Origin: Paraphoma chrysanthemicola | Taxonomy: Eukaryota; Ascomycota; Dothideomycetes; Pleosporales; Phaeosphaeriaceae | Direction of reading: 5' to 3' | NCBI GenBank assembly: GCA_020744225.1 | Contig: JAGMWG010000001.1 | Coordinates: forward strand, 868,001-932,000 | DNA length: 64,000 nt | Shown: one piece after another, positions 22,040 through 33,317 of the stretch | Layout: each line of letters starts with the position of its first letter | How positions within the stretch are numbered: position 1 is the first letter of the stretch | The notes under the pieces: generated by a model | Told to the model about the DNA's origin: nothing | What the model saw: the letters and a program-made list of their open reading frames with translations, nothing else | The model's database searches: none | Made by a program: the position numbers and the translations under genes

Positions 22040-23755
22040 ATGTCTACTCGTGACGATACTCCAGGAGACTACAAGGCGCCGGCCACGTCCAAAGACATGG
22101 AACTCAAGGCTAGCAGCGTGGATAACGACCCTCTTGAAAAGCAACACAGTGTTATCGAGGGTGAGGTTGAGGACCTCGATGAAGCTGCTCTATTCCTGAG
22201 GCAACACAACATTACGCCAGAGTACATTGTGGAGCTCCTCGAGGATCCGGTGGCCAATAAGCGTGTCTCCAGGAAAGTCGATCGGTTACTGCTACCACTG
22301 CTGTGTGGAACGTTCTTCCTCCAGTTCATCGACAAATCGGCCGTCAGTTACTCGGCTGTCTTCGACCTTTTCGAAACCACAGGCATCACCGGCGCGCAGT
22401 ACTCCTGGCTTGGCTCAATATTCTATTTCGCCTACCTAGTCGCCGAGTGGCCGTCTGCGTACCTTGCCCAACACTTCCCAACCGCTCGAGTCGTATCCAT
22501 TTATTGCTTTATCTGGGGCTCAATCATGATGATCACAGCGGCTACCAACAATTTTGCAGGCTTCGCGGCGATGCGATTCCTTCTTGGTGTCTTCGAATCC
22601 GTCGTCACACCAGCTTTCATGATGATCGTCAGCATGTGGTACCTCAACAAGCAACAACCTGCAAGGGCGGGGATCTTTTATTGTTTCAACGGCTTCGGCA
22701 GTGCCGTCGGGGGGATATTATTCTATGGTGTGGGGTTTGCAAAGACTTTTGTCATTTGGAAGATCATATACATCTTGTGCGGCGGAATGACCGTACTGTG
22801 GTCTATTGTGCTGTTCCTGAGGCTGCCCAACAACATCATGACTGCCAAAAGCTTTACAACGGAGGAGAAAGCCTTGCTCATTGCCCGCGCCGCCAGCAAT
22901 CGTACGGGCGTTTACAACCGCAAGATTAAACTATCGCAGGTCTGGGAAGCCATGACGGACGCACAGATGTGGATCCTGTTCCTTTTCGTCTTGCTCAACG
23001 AGATGATCAACGGTGGTTCGGCGAATTTTGGCAAACTCATCATAAAGAGTGTTGCAAAGGGTGACTCACTTCTCACTACCTTATACGGGATCCCACAAGG
23101 TTTCGCTCAAGTCATATGGGTCTCCACAGGCCCGTTCCTGGCTTCCCGTCTTCCTAACGCCCGCACCTACATCATGGCCCTGTATCTCTGTCCCACGATC
23201 ATCGCAACCACCTTACTCTGGAAATTACCGCGGACCAACGTAGCAGGGTGTCTGGCGGCTTACTATATGGTATAAATCTATGTCGCCCTTGACGCAAGAC
23301 ATGTGCTGACACGGGTAGATTGGTTCGTATGTAGGCGCACTAGTCATTGCGCTGCAATTACCCGCCTCCAACGTCGGCGGATACACGAAGCGTACCACCG
23401 GTACAGCCTTTGTATTCCTGGCGTATTGCATCGGCAATATCATCGGTGAGTGCTGAGTCCTCTCATGCCTAGGAATACCCGACAGCAGTCACTAATAGAC
23501 TTGATTTTAGGACCGCAAGCCTTCCTTGCAAGCGAAGCCCCAATATATGAGACTGGGATAAAAACCATCTTGGCATGCTCGGTCAGCCAGTGCGCGCTCG
23601 CGCTAGTCCTACGAGTGTTGCTCGTACGCCGAAATGCTCGACGCGATCGGAAAGAAGCTGAAGAGCAGCATACCGACGGTACTCTCCCGAGCGAGACGAG
23701 TGAAATTGAAGATATCACGGATTTTGAAAACAAGAATTTCCGTTATAGTTATTAG
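22040..23755 (+). CDS. MFS permease, Dal5/allantoate (ACS) family
   Basis: Three exons 22040-23269, 23319-23445 and 23511-23755, with introns of 49 and 65 bases; 533 residues. Typical of the anion:cation symporter family: a charged N-terminal tail, VDRLLLPLLCGTFFLQFIDKSAVSYSAVF as helix 1, EWPSAYLAQHFPTARVV in the position of the loop 2-3 motif, AMRFLLGVFESVVTPAF in helix 4, and twelve predicted helices ending in a hydrophilic tail. Fungal relatives import allantoate, ureidosuccinate, vitamins, carboxylates or dipeptides. Adjacent to a divergently transcribed D-amino-acid oxidase, which makes an amino-acid-derived substrate reasonable. The substrate remains unproven. Confidence 0.92.
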
Positions 23756-24038
23756 ACATGGGTGTCAGACGAGAGGAGATATCTGCTTTTTCCCTTTGCC
23801 ATACTACACAAATAGTGGAATAACATTGAAATGTACGATGACTGATACTCTGATCTTTCTTTTGTTGGCTTGAAAGAAACGATCCTACAAGCAAGACCAT
23901 CGCGTATCACGTCTGAAAGCGCCAGCGAAGCAGCATCAATTTGCCGATGCCCATTGTCATCCATGCAATCCTACGACTACAATTCTAGCATATATCGTAT
24001 GAGTATTGACTACCTCTACAGCCTCGGTCAACACAAAT

Positions 24039-24593
24039 TCACGCATACGTCAAATAATAGGTCCCAATTCACTCAAATGCGAACCTTCCTCTTCACCAAC
24101 AATCTCCCTGTTGCCCAGCATTGGCTTCGCTTTTGAACCTTCTAAACAGGAACTCCGTATCCTCCATGTAACAGCCAGGTTTGTGCGTCGCAATTTCAAT
24201 AACATGGTCTTGATGGAATCTGCCTGCGAAGAAACGTCCTTCGTCGCCCTTGTGTGTTGAAAAATGCCACCCATGGCATCGAACAGAATAATAGGGCGGA
24301 TTGAGTATATGCACCCGGTGCAGATATCGGTGCGAAGAACTTACGGTTGCAGTCCTCAACCACTTTGAGGTCCTCAGCATACTTGTCGTCTGCGATACCA
24401 AGATTATCGAGAAAGGAAGGCTATCATCTTCGGTCATGTGGGTGACTTCAATCGAAAATGCCACACTGAGCTTGGCATACATGGTAGCTGTGCTGCGAAG
24501 ACTCGTGGACAGCATTTGAAGATTTTGGTCGTGAGGAAGTCGCAACTGTACTGTGGGAATGGTAGGAGGTTGCCTAGGATGAATTGTTAGCAA
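24039..24593 (-). pseudogene. orphan 235-residue family, eroded copy
   Basis: The minus-strand reading contains AGRFHQDHVIEIATHKPGCYMEDTEF (in part), matching the FHQYHVV...IKPGSYGEDASFF region of the copy at 26.2 kb, and DDSLPF matching the family's DDxxLP motif. After the tryptophan ending the open frame, TGA at 24093-24095 and again at 24069-24071 interrupt what is otherwise the conserved ending (GRFAFE, then GTYYL), the counterpart of KFGFTCDGVYYL in the intact relatives. The 5' half is hard to align and lacks a clear ATG start, suggesting additional small indels. Most likely a dead copy; the start coordinate is approximate. Confidence 0.55.
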
Positions 24594-24899
24594 TAACGAG
24601 TTAGATATTGGAGGGTGTGGAGGTCCAATCGGCTGAATTTGAGAAGGACATGAGAGTGTACGGGATGAACGGAGCAGCGCATCACCCGAAGTAGCTTTGT
24701 ATGTAGGTATGATTGCTAGCTAAAGGCCATGCTACTATGTGAACGACGTGATGGAGATCACGTGTCAAGATTTGTGTAGGCATGTGTCGATGTGGATTAT
24801 GGTATACCTGTCGTTAATGCTCAGCCCTAATGAATGCTCAAATGAGTACATTTAAATGATATTCTCGTAGTTGAAATAACATGAAATTTTACATCTCCA
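24594..24899. other. intergenic, no gene seen
   Basis: 306 bases between two minus-strand copies of the orphan family. It is AT-rich near the 3' end of the intact copy. Confidence 0.45.
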
Positions 24900-25607
24900 T
24901 CAATAGCACAAATAATACTCATCTTCACACGAAAACCCAAACTTCCCTTCATCCCATATCAAATGCCGCCTCGCCGCCACTTGATCCTCGAAGACTTTTA
25001 TACTCCATTTCATTCGACCCGTGTACTTACTCAGCACCGAGACCGCAAGTCTCAGATGCTCATGATGAAACGTGACATCGTACACATTTCCGGACTGACT
25101 CTCTCTTACTATCTTGACGTCCAGGAACGGCAACGAGCGCTTGAATAGCGCTTTCTGATCAAACACGCCAACAGTCAAGATTGGCGCGCAAACAGCTGCC
25201 TGGCTATTCGTAAAAGTCTCCAAATGCGTGCGATACTCGGGAACAATGACGTTGAGCTCTGTGATGGGTAGATACCTATCGTCAGCAATGTTCAGAAGCT
25301 TGATGAGAAAGACCATGCCCAGTTCGGCAAACGTGGTGAGTACGAAGCACTTCTTTCCATGCTTGAAGACTTTCTCAGCGAAATGTTCACGACTATGTGA
25401 CGGCCAGCGCATTGCTGCGAGGCCTGGGTCTTGTGCGCAGATGGTCTGGATGTTGGAGAGGGTAGTCAGGCTGTTGATGGTGCTTGGAGGTAAGAAGCAG
25501 ATGTCGGTGCCATTGAAGGTGCTTCGTTGGGCTTGGGATAGGATGTAGGCGTCGATTTGTTGGAGTTGTGCGTCGGAGGGCGCGGAAGGGGTTATTGCGA
25601 TGGACAT
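24900..25607 (-). CDS. orphan 235-residue family protein, intact copy A
   Basis: A single open frame of 708 bases, ATG at 25607, no intron; 235 residues. The family is not one I can name. Features shared with the copies at 26.2 and 51.9 kb and with the N-terminal parts of the two kinases: an FxGTxIxFxP entry (about 31-41), a T-x-x-N-I segment (about 48-53), a K-H-G-K-K-C-F-V-L helix (about 80-90), a DDRYLPI motif (about 108-115), an APIL segment (about 140-143), VTFHHEHL (about 178-185) and the C-terminal signature W-x-x-GKFGFSCEDEYYLCY. No signal peptide or membrane helix, so probably intracellular. It stands head-to-head with the damaged copy at 26.2 kb, 603 bases apart. Exactly the same length as the copy at 51.9 kb. 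Confidence 0.75.
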   Translation of the reverse strand: MSIAITPSAPSDAQLQQIDAYILSQAQRSTFNGTDICFLPPSTINSLTTLSNIQTICAQDPGLAAMRWPSHSREHFAEKVFKHGKKCFVLTTFAELGMVFLIKLLNIADDRYLPITELNVIVPEYRTHLETFTNSQAAVCAPILTVGVFDQKALFKRSLPFLDVKIVRESQSGNVYDVTFHHEHLRLAVSVLSKYTGRMKWSIKVFEDQVAARRHLIWDEGKFGFSCEDEYYLCY

Positions 25608-26210
25608 GCTGGGAGAGATGGTTGTGGCTATCTGAGGAGGCGGTGCGAAGAATCTTGTCTGTATTGAACCATCAGCATTTATGCTTTGTGAATCGAGCGA
25701 GCTTTCACAACTCTGGTGAAGTGTTGGTATGTGAATGCTATGACACGCAACAGTGAAACTTCAAGTAAGAAATCTCGCGGCTGTGACATCCTCGCTGTCA
25801 CTTCTCTCGTCCAAAGTCGGAGGAGGCAGGATAGCTTCATCTCAAAGTGAGCTTTTCGCATGGCAAGCATGTTTTGGAGACATATAACGCGCCTTGGATA
25901 TGCCTTTTAGTGACATACCACGCATGTAGAATATAAAGCGACTAAATTTCTCCGCTGTGGACTTATCTCGTGAGCTTCGAGATGAAATCGATCGGAGTAA
26001 TCAGCTACACTGAAGGAGTAAAAAGGACTGATACAAGTAAGTCTTTCAAGATGCGCAGTAGCAAAAGCTTCGTCACTCAGATGTTGACAAATAGTTTTCA
26101 CTACGCATCCGCTGCGGTCAAAAGTGACTCCAACGTTGCAGTCATAGCCGTGTCCACTATCGCTACTATTGCTTGCACCGCGTCGTTGTCTATCTCACAC
26201 GCTCACCGAC
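25608..26210. promoter_or_regulatory. divergent region between two orphan-family copies
   Basis: 603 bases between the start codons of the intact minus-strand copy and the damaged plus-strand copy. No gene seen; presumably both promoters. Confidence 0.4.
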
Positions 26211-26938
26211 ATGTCCTTCACAATTTCACCCGCGTGGAACTCCACTCAACAACGCGACCACTGCAAAGCCTATAACACAGCCAACCTCTCCACGTACACT
26301 ACCGCAGAAGAAAACGCGACTTTCACATTTCTTCCCACATCACCGCGCTGTCCACGTATGGCAACATCAAGATCATCGTCGACAAAGACCCACGTCTCCC
26401 CGACCGTGAAGATTTCCCCGATCATACGCGCGCCTTCTTCACCCAGACGACTTCCGACTCCTGTCCACGTATCTTCGCAGCATGTATGCACGCGGGTCTT
26501 AGCATGATTTTCCTACTCGAACTGTGGAACCACTCTATAACCGATGACCACGAATTTCCTGTATCCGATGGGTTCCACATGCCAGGCCCGTTCGCGCACG
26601 ATCTCAACGTGTTCAAGTCCTGTCAGCACATATTCTGCGCACCTGTGCTCGTCCTCAGGCGATTCACTCAACGCGTCCCAACGTTACGCGCGATGCCGTG
26701 GACGTGGCTCCGGGACCATAGCCCAGCAGGGAAGAAGAAGCAGTTAGTGGTGACGCAGTTTCACCAGTATCATGTTGTTGCTGCCGGAGAGATAAAGCCG
26801 GGGAGCTATGGGGAAGATGCAAGTTTTTTTTCCAGGACGTTTGGGAATGTGGAGGAGGCGACTAAGCATACAAATTGGGAGAGGAGAAAGTTTGGGTTCA
26901 CGTGTGATGGGGTGTATTATTTGATGTATAGTGGATAA
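26211..26938 (+). pseudogene. orphan 235-residue family, copy with frameshift
   Basis: ATG 26211 opens a frame reading MSFTISPAWNST... to FLPTSP. The conserved continuation (ALSTYGNIKIIVDKDPRLP, then a long open run to the GKFGF-like end RRKFGFTCDGVYYLMYSG) lies in another frame. The switch is near 26335-26345 and equals one missing base; no GT-AG intron fits. From there to TAA 26936-26938 the frame is uninterrupted and matches the intact copies at the ITDDHEFP, APVLV and FHQYHVV positions. Either a recent pseudogene or a one-base sequence error in an otherwise intact gene of about 242 residues. Confidence 0.6.
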
Positions 26939-27739
26939 AGCTAATGCGCAGTAAGAGACCTGCCATGACATGCACTTCTTTGTTTTCTAGTGAATCACAA
27001 TGATCCGATATGTCTTTCTCAAAGCTACCAGAGTGGGATTGGGTGCAGTATTCAAGTACCACAGCACACTAGAGAATAATTACATGGGTGCACTGGTGAT
27101 GCTGCGTTGTCGTAGAAAGGTAAGGTTGTTCCTAGAAGTGCCGAATCGTAACACTCCAATTTAGTCAGTGTCAAAGCTGATTAGGAACGTGCGGGATGCG
27201 TGGACATCCGTATGACTAGTAGCGCGGGTGCACGGCGGTGTGGCAGGCTGGGGGAAATGATCTGCAAGTTGGGCCGGTAGGCTCTGGGGAAGGCGTAAAC
27301 TCTTGACTCGGAGTACACTGGTTGCTATTGCCAAATAACAGATCACGCAGCCGCAAGTCTTCTGGTTTTGTCGTTTTGTAGACACAGTAATAATGTGTAA
27401 AGATTAGTCCAGGAGTTTGAGATTATATGAAAGTAAAATGCGAAGATCTTCGATGCCAGAGGATGGTGCTCCGTGCGCGTGCTAGTTAGCAAGCAGTACC
27501 TTGAGACAAGTTTTATATAATTCAACAAAACCAAGTTCCGAGACTTTCTAAGACTTGGAATTAATAAAACTTTTGGTATTTATTACATAATTTGCTAGTA
27601 TCTCGGCTCCAGCTGCAGGTATTAAGAGGGTCAAACCATCTCTGGATTCTGTTTTCGTAACAATACATTGTTTTTTATTTTCATCATCCGATCAACTGGA
27701 CTCTCTCATAACATTCTTCGATACAGTTTCTAGAACAAC
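26939..27739. other. intergenic, AT-rich upstream of the peptidase
   Basis: No gene supported. The part from about 27490 to 27680 is visibly AT-rich, directly upstream of the M20 gene. Confidence 0.5.
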
Positions 27740-29002
27740 ATGAGCCACGTTAGAGACCAAGTTGTTCGATGGGTAGAGCGCGACAAGCAGTCAATCATTG
27801 ATCTCTCCTCCGCGCTTGTACGATGCAGGACTCCCAGCCCTCCTGGCGACACACGGACAGCAATGACCTTGGTGGAAAAGTTCCTAGTGTCACGAGAGCT
27901 CCCCTTCAAGAAGGTTACAGCCGTGCCAACAATGCCTAACCTTATATCGGCGGTCAAAATGCCGGCAGAGGGGCGGCATCTGATGTTCAGTGGCCATATC
28001 GACGTTTTGCCTGCCGGTGACGAGCCGGGATGGAACGACGACCCATGGAGTGGAAAAGTGTCTGATGGGCGAGTATGGGGCCGGGGCGCGTCCGACATGA
28101 AAGGCGGTGTTACTGCGATGCTTTTCGCATACGTCTACTTATCGCGGATGCGTGCGGACCTGAGCGGAAAACTGTCCATTGCTATTGCATCGGATGAAGA
28201 GACAGGTAGAGGCCGGGGCACTGGGTACATGTTTGAGCAGGTGGAGAGTGAGATGCTTGCAGATTGTGTCCTTTCCGCAGAGCCGAGTGGAAACGCCGTC
28301 ACCTTCTCTTCAAAAGGCTACCTGCATTTTACGGTAGAGGTCGCGACTCGCGGCGCTATCGCTGGTTACCCAAATGCTAGTCCCAGTGCCGTCCACATTG
28401 CCTTGGACATTGCTCGCGATCTCGATGCACTCGAGGCAATTACTGTCAACCTACCAGCGTCGATTGCCAGCCGGCTGGAAGACCCGGAGTATAGAGATTG
28501 GCTGGATAGTACGTATGGAAAGGGTTCGGCTGATATCATCCCAGTGGTCTCGGTCAACGTTGGTACCATCCATGGTGGCAGCTCTGCGACCGTCATTGCT
28601 CCTGATTGTGTCTTTGAAGTCACCGTGGTGATGCCCGTTGGAGCTGATCCGCACTTAGTCTTCAACGAGGCCAGCAAAATTGTTGCCCGCTACCCCGAAG
28701 CCCAAATACACCTGGAAGGAGCGGATGCAGCGGACATCTCCGATCCCGAGCACGAGATGACAGCAATCCTTCAACACACTGTAACAGGCCTTGGCTGGCC
28801 TCAACCGCAGATGGTGCCGGACGTTGCCATTTCCGATCTCCGCTACTGGCGATACCGTGGAATTCCAGGGTTTTGGTATGGGCCCAACGGAGAAAATGTG
28901 AGCGCTGCCAACGAGTCTGTGGAGATTAAAGAGCTACTGCACCTCATCTGCACATATGTAATTGCCTCGGCAGAATATCTCAAAACGAAAATTATTACCT
29001 AG
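27740..29002 (+). CDS. M20 family metallopeptidase/deacylase
   Basis: Intronless frame of 420 residues, the usual length for the ArgE/DapE/ACY1/CPG2 family, which hydrolyses amide bonds in N-acyl amino acids or peptides with two metal ions. Visible ligands: SGHIDVLPAGD (His86, Asp88), GRGASDMKGG (bridging Asp119), DEETG (Glu153/154) and SAEPSG (Glu181). A dimerisation-domain region follows (GTIHGGSSATVIAPDC). The closing motif, where the family normally has a metal-binding His shortly before an NE or DE pair, reads NGENVSAANESV and contains no His. So metal site 2 may be altered, or a variant subgroup is involved. The missing introns and the bacterial-like length raise the possibility of horizontal transfer; not testable here. 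No secretion signal. Confidence 0.9.
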   Translation: MSHVRDQVVRWVERDKQSIIDLSSALVRCRTPSPPGDTRTAMTLVEKFLVSRELPFKKVTAVPTMPNLISAVKMPAEGRHLMFSGHIDVLPAGDEPGWNDDPWSGKVSDGRVWGRGASDMKGGVTAMLFAYVYLSRMRADLSGKLSIAIASDEETGRGRGTGYMFEQVESEMLADCVLSAEPSGNAVTFSSKGYLHFTVEVATRGAIAGYPNASPSAVHIALDIARDLDALEAITVNLPASIASRLEDPEYRDWLDSTYGKGSADIIPVVSVNVGTIHGGSSATVIAPDCVFEVTVVMPVGADPHLVFNEASKIVARYPEAQIHLEGADAADISDPEHEMTAILQHTVTGLGWPQPQMVPDVAISDLRYWRYRGIPGFWYGPNGENVSAANESVEIKELLHLICTYVIASAEYLKTKIIT

Positions 29003-31349
29003 GTAGCACATGTTACGAGTCTTCGATTTCATCGCTGTCCAAACAAGGTCATCTCTGGAGATAGTGTTACGTTTTATCAATAAGCTCACACCAAAAGGTA
29101 GTGGAGTCCCGCTGCGACGGCAGAACAATGCGAAAGAGGAAGCCAGCGACGGGGTTTCTTCGTAGCATACTAGGCGATACTTTGGTGGAGTTCTCGCAGT
29201 GCTTTCTCGTCAGAAAGCGCGGTGTCTCTGTATCGAGGAGGGAATATACTTTGGCCAAGAGATGTCATCACACTCCTAGCCATCTCCCAGTCTGGCGAAA
29301 CCCGTCTTCTGCTCCAAGTTAGTATACTTAGTCAAATTGTAGAAACTGCTTCATTACGGAGCACTTTCGTGTCTTCCACTTATATATCGAAACAACATAA
29401 CGACTCCATGTACACAAGCAAATTGTTTATAAACATTATTTCTGGAAAGTCAAGCATTCCTACCTAACCTTACCCAGCTCTGATACTACCGCACATGCTC
29501 CAAGAACTAGCCTCCATCGACGTTCAACGACGTAATTACTTATCTTTCATAGTTGACTGCATCGCTAATACCTACCAACATCCACCCTTTCCGCGCATAT
29601 TAAAGAGTGAGACGGATACGACTTAGCTATTCCACCCGACCAAGCGCCACGTGCTCATCGATGGCATATATTCGCATCGCATGGGCGAGGAATGTTTGAC
29701 AACACGTGCTTATTGAGTCTCAATACATATCTGCATAATGATCCCAGGATGACTCGTGACGATGCGTGTCATATATGGAGAGTAAGCTTTGAGAAACGCG
29801 TAGATGCGCTTTCAACCTATACAGCTTTTTACGATGTTGCAGACTTTTCGCACTGATTCGCCCGCGTTGCTTGCAACGCAGACATAATTCTGTACAAGGC
29901 GTTGATCGTGCTGCACATACACTCCGTCCTGCAATCAGAGTTTTTCTAGGGCGTTAGAGTTACTCGTCCGCTTGAATAGGGTTTGTAGGAAGATGGTGAG
30001 GATATGGTCGTTGTATAGAAAGGACGAGAACGTTGTGGAAGTTGGGTTTTCGCAGGGAGGATACGGTTGAGATCGAGGATGAGAAGCGTGGGATGATGGC
30101 AATTGAGGAGAAGGTGTTGGGAGTATATGGAGAAGATGGTGAAGGGGAGGAGGGGAGCGAGGAAGGCTGGAGTAAAGGGATCTGGGGTGAGGAGAAGCAC
30201 TATATGGTAGCTTAGAACGAAAGAAGGAAGGAGTAAAGGAGAAGAGGAAGAAATGGAGGAGGAGTTGGAACTGCTGGTACTCGGAATAGAATTGTAGATC
30301 ACATATGAGACGTACTGTGGCATAATGTTCCCGCTTACCACGTCATAAAGTGATCGATATAAAACCCCAACGCAGACTAGGGGTTACTACCATGGCAAAG
30401 CAATATGGAGACCCAGATAAAAGAAGAACTTGAGAAGAAGCTTGACATCCGCGGCGAAGGTCCCCAACATCTGCGCGATCAGGTTTGGGTACTTTAGAGG
30501 ACGTTGAGTCGACGCGTCACAGCGACCAATCGTGTTGCCTCATGTGAAAACAGTGTAGGAGTATAGCTCAAGGCGTGAGTCTTCTGCTTACGACAAACTC
30601 AGAGTAGAATGACACCACCATGAGATACCGCCTATATGATTCGATGCCTTTGCATTGAAGCGGAGGCAGACAAGTTGCACATGCTTGATGTCTTTCACGT
30701 GCACCAGGCAGTGCGGAGTACATATGCAGCACGAATTCTGCCGCATACAACGGGCTCATAAATAGTGGCTCAGGCCAGCCTGGTAGGTGTTTGCCTGGAC
30801 AACATGTACTGAGTGCATTAGATGAGGAGTAAGGTGTAGTGCTACAGTGTGCTTGGAAAGGGCCGAACAGAACTTGACTGTGAATCGAGAGGCTATGCCA
30901 TGTCTCAACTTGTCACAGGACGTGAACGCTTCTGTGAGTTGCTCGGCCCTATGCAGGTGTTCGTTTGAGGTTGCAAGCACTTCACTCAATGGCGACTTAT
31001 AATTGGAGCAGTGTCTGCACAGTCTCCATGGCATTGACGTCGTCCACCCACACCTGCATTTCGCGAGGTGTTGCTTGCCAAGCACTCTGCAATTCAGTGT
31101 CCGCGATGTGGTTGCGTAGGGTCGTGCTGACAGGCATCGCAGATGACTCGCTTGCAGGCGGATCTGGTTTGTGATCGGCTGAAGGATCACCACCGATCAT
31201 CCACCTCAGATCATTTCCCCTCTCAGCAGAAGCATATCTCGACCTCATCAGCGTACAGTAGCGCAGCCAGATGCATGTGTCACCGCAACTTTCACACGCG
31301 CAACTGATGGGTGCTCTCGCATTAGTCCATTTCCGGCGTCGGAGGGTAC
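29003..31349. other. long intergenic stretch, no gene seen
   Basis: 2.3 kb without a supportable gene. A purine-rich plus-strand segment near 29990-30260 gives a 60-codon acidic frame and a 131-codon Ser-rich frame opposite; both look compositional. Confidence 0.45.
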
Positions 31350-31715
31350 ATGCCGACTCCCAGGCTTCGAGACTTCGACACCGACGTCAACGCCCAGACA
31401 ACGTGGGATGACAGATTCTTTTTGTTCGCAAAAGTGCCGACACAACGGTCCTCCGAGGCCAGAGCGTGCCTCGGATGTCGGCGAGATGATGCTGAGAATC
31501 CATGGGAGAACGCCTCCACACGGCAGTACCGAACCATGGAACTGCTCGGGGACCTAACCGCCAGATGGTGTTCCACGACTGTTCTCGATGCGCAGATCTG
31601 GGTGAAGCGTCCCGGAGTACCAGAGTACATCTACCCCGCTTGGAAAGAAGTCGCGCACACGTACTGGAGTAGACGTTTTCTAGCTGCGCTTGGGAGAGAC
31701 TTGGGCCCGCTGTAG
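31350..31715 (+). CDS. hypothetical 121-residue protein, weak
   Basis: ATG 31350 to TAG 31713-31715 without intron. The predicted protein is soluble, rich in Arg and Trp, with a CLGC pair near the middle and a basic and aromatic tail. I recognise no family and see no signal peptide or helix repeat. The amino-acid composition looks protein-like, which is the only support. A frame of this length can arise by chance in the GC-rich sequence that begins here. Confidence 0.25.
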   Translation: MPTPRLRDFDTDVNAQTTWDDRFFLFAKVPTQRSSEARACLGCRRDDAENPWENASTRQYRTMELLGDLTARWCSTTVLDAQIWVKRPGVPEYIYPAWKEVAHTYWSRRFLAALGRDLGPL

Positions 31716-33317
31716 GGCCGCGCGGTCATACGAATTGATGAGTGTAAGGATTGCCCAACGAGTCGAGTGCTGAGGCCCAGAAGCGAGCAAAGGAAAACTC
31801 TTCTGGTAGCCGGTCAGAATCGCAGCGAGCACTGATAGGCCCACGGCAACGGTCGTGGAGAAGGATAGCAATCGATAAGTGGATAAGAATTCTGCGCCTA
31901 GCTACCGCGCGGAACTCAACTGCCTGCTTCCGCCCAGTAGGAAAACGACCAACTTGCAGGCGGCCCACAATTCATCTCCCGCGCATGCTGACGGCGTGGG
32001 CAATGCCATCATCGAAGGACGCTGAGCAAGTCCAGAAGCAGTGGAGTCGCGGCGGGCAAGCAGCGCGAAGGCGTGGACGACTCAGGTTGCGACGGCCAGC
32101 AGCGCAACTGCAGCGAGATGTCACATTGACGCTCACCCAGCGGGCCCACGTCGCAAAGCGGCGCACAGCAGGTTTGGGCAGTCGCGGGCCAATGGCGCAA
32201 AAGCAGCGTGCAAACTCTGAGCGACGAGCGGTTCCACCTGGCCGCGCGCTGTGAATGGGCGGCAGAATGCGCTGCAGATGGCTGTCACCCAGCGTGCTCG
32301 GCCATGCGACGGTGCGCGCACACGAGTGAGGCCTGCGCGACAGCTGTTGAGCGCTGGCCGAGTCGCGACAGTCTGCAAGCGATGACACGGTGAGGCGCAG
32401 ACAGCGCAGACAGCTGAGCCGGCATGTTTCGTTTGCCGTTGTCAGCCCCAGGCACTCCCCTGGCGGGACAAGAGAGCGTTCCTGACGATCACTGCATGGC
32501 ACAACGCCCATTCGCTGCAGCGTGGCCAGCCTGCATGCGCCCCTTGCGGACGTCTGAAACCACGCACTGTGCGCTCTTTGGGGCTCTGCCCAAATTTAGC
32601 AGAAAGCGAGCGCGGCGTCAGCGCAAAGAAAAGAAACCGCTGCGTCGAAAGTGCCCTGGTGTAAGGAGTGTTGTCCCTTCTTTTGGTGGTCGGCCAGCAC
32701 CACCGGGGCAGCTGTCACGGCGGCTTCGAGCAAGACTCGCATCGCAGTGCCCACAGTCGCGCAAAGCAGCGTCGCCCAAGCACGCCAGCGCTGTTGTTGA
32801 GAGCGCCATGGTCCGCTGTTCCACTCCAGCAGCCGGGCCGGCGTCGTGGACGTGCTGGCTGCCACGTTCGCCGGATATGCTTAGTGCGTCTGGCGCAGCG
32901 GAGGATGTGCTCTCTGGCACGCCGTCGTTGCCAGGGGTCGGCGACGCTAGGCTCGCCCGTCCACGCCGCACCAGCTCTTTCTCTCGCTCGCTCCACATCG
33001 GGCCCTCTTCTTCCCTCACCCACTCCACAGTCTCTTTCATCGCTCTTTATAACCCGCCGGCCCCTCGACTCCTGTTCACTCTTTACAGGCTTGAGGCTTT
33101 CCATTCACTTTCATTCACCCACCCATTCCTTCCTGAGATCCAGCATCTCATACTGTCATTCCTGACACCACAGTCCCTACGAGACACCAGCGACGACAAC
33201 ACTCACAGAACTGCTAGCCGGTTCAGTCACTCCTGCGACTCACAAAACATCACTCTCTTGCTACCAGCACCAACACACTGCTTTCCAGCACCCAACTTAC
33301 CAAACCAACCCGCCAAA
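31716..33317. other. GC-rich upstream region of the DPBB gene
   Basis: Visibly GC- and CG-rich from about 31900 to 33000, turning into a CT-rich leader (about 33000-33310) with a TATA-like TTTATAAC near 33045. An open frame runs through 32424-33317 into the gene downstream, but it has no recognisable domain and crosses this leader, so I treat it as fortuitous. Confidence 0.5.

Noticed and set aside
29946..30341. 131-codon Ser/Leu-rich minus-strand frame
   Set aside because: Opposite a purine-rich tract, so the composition alone explains the open frame.
32424..33317. Open frame extending the DPBB protein to 581 residues
   Set aside because: The upstream part has no domain, runs through CT-rich leader sequence, and the ATG at 33318 opens with a perfect signal peptide.
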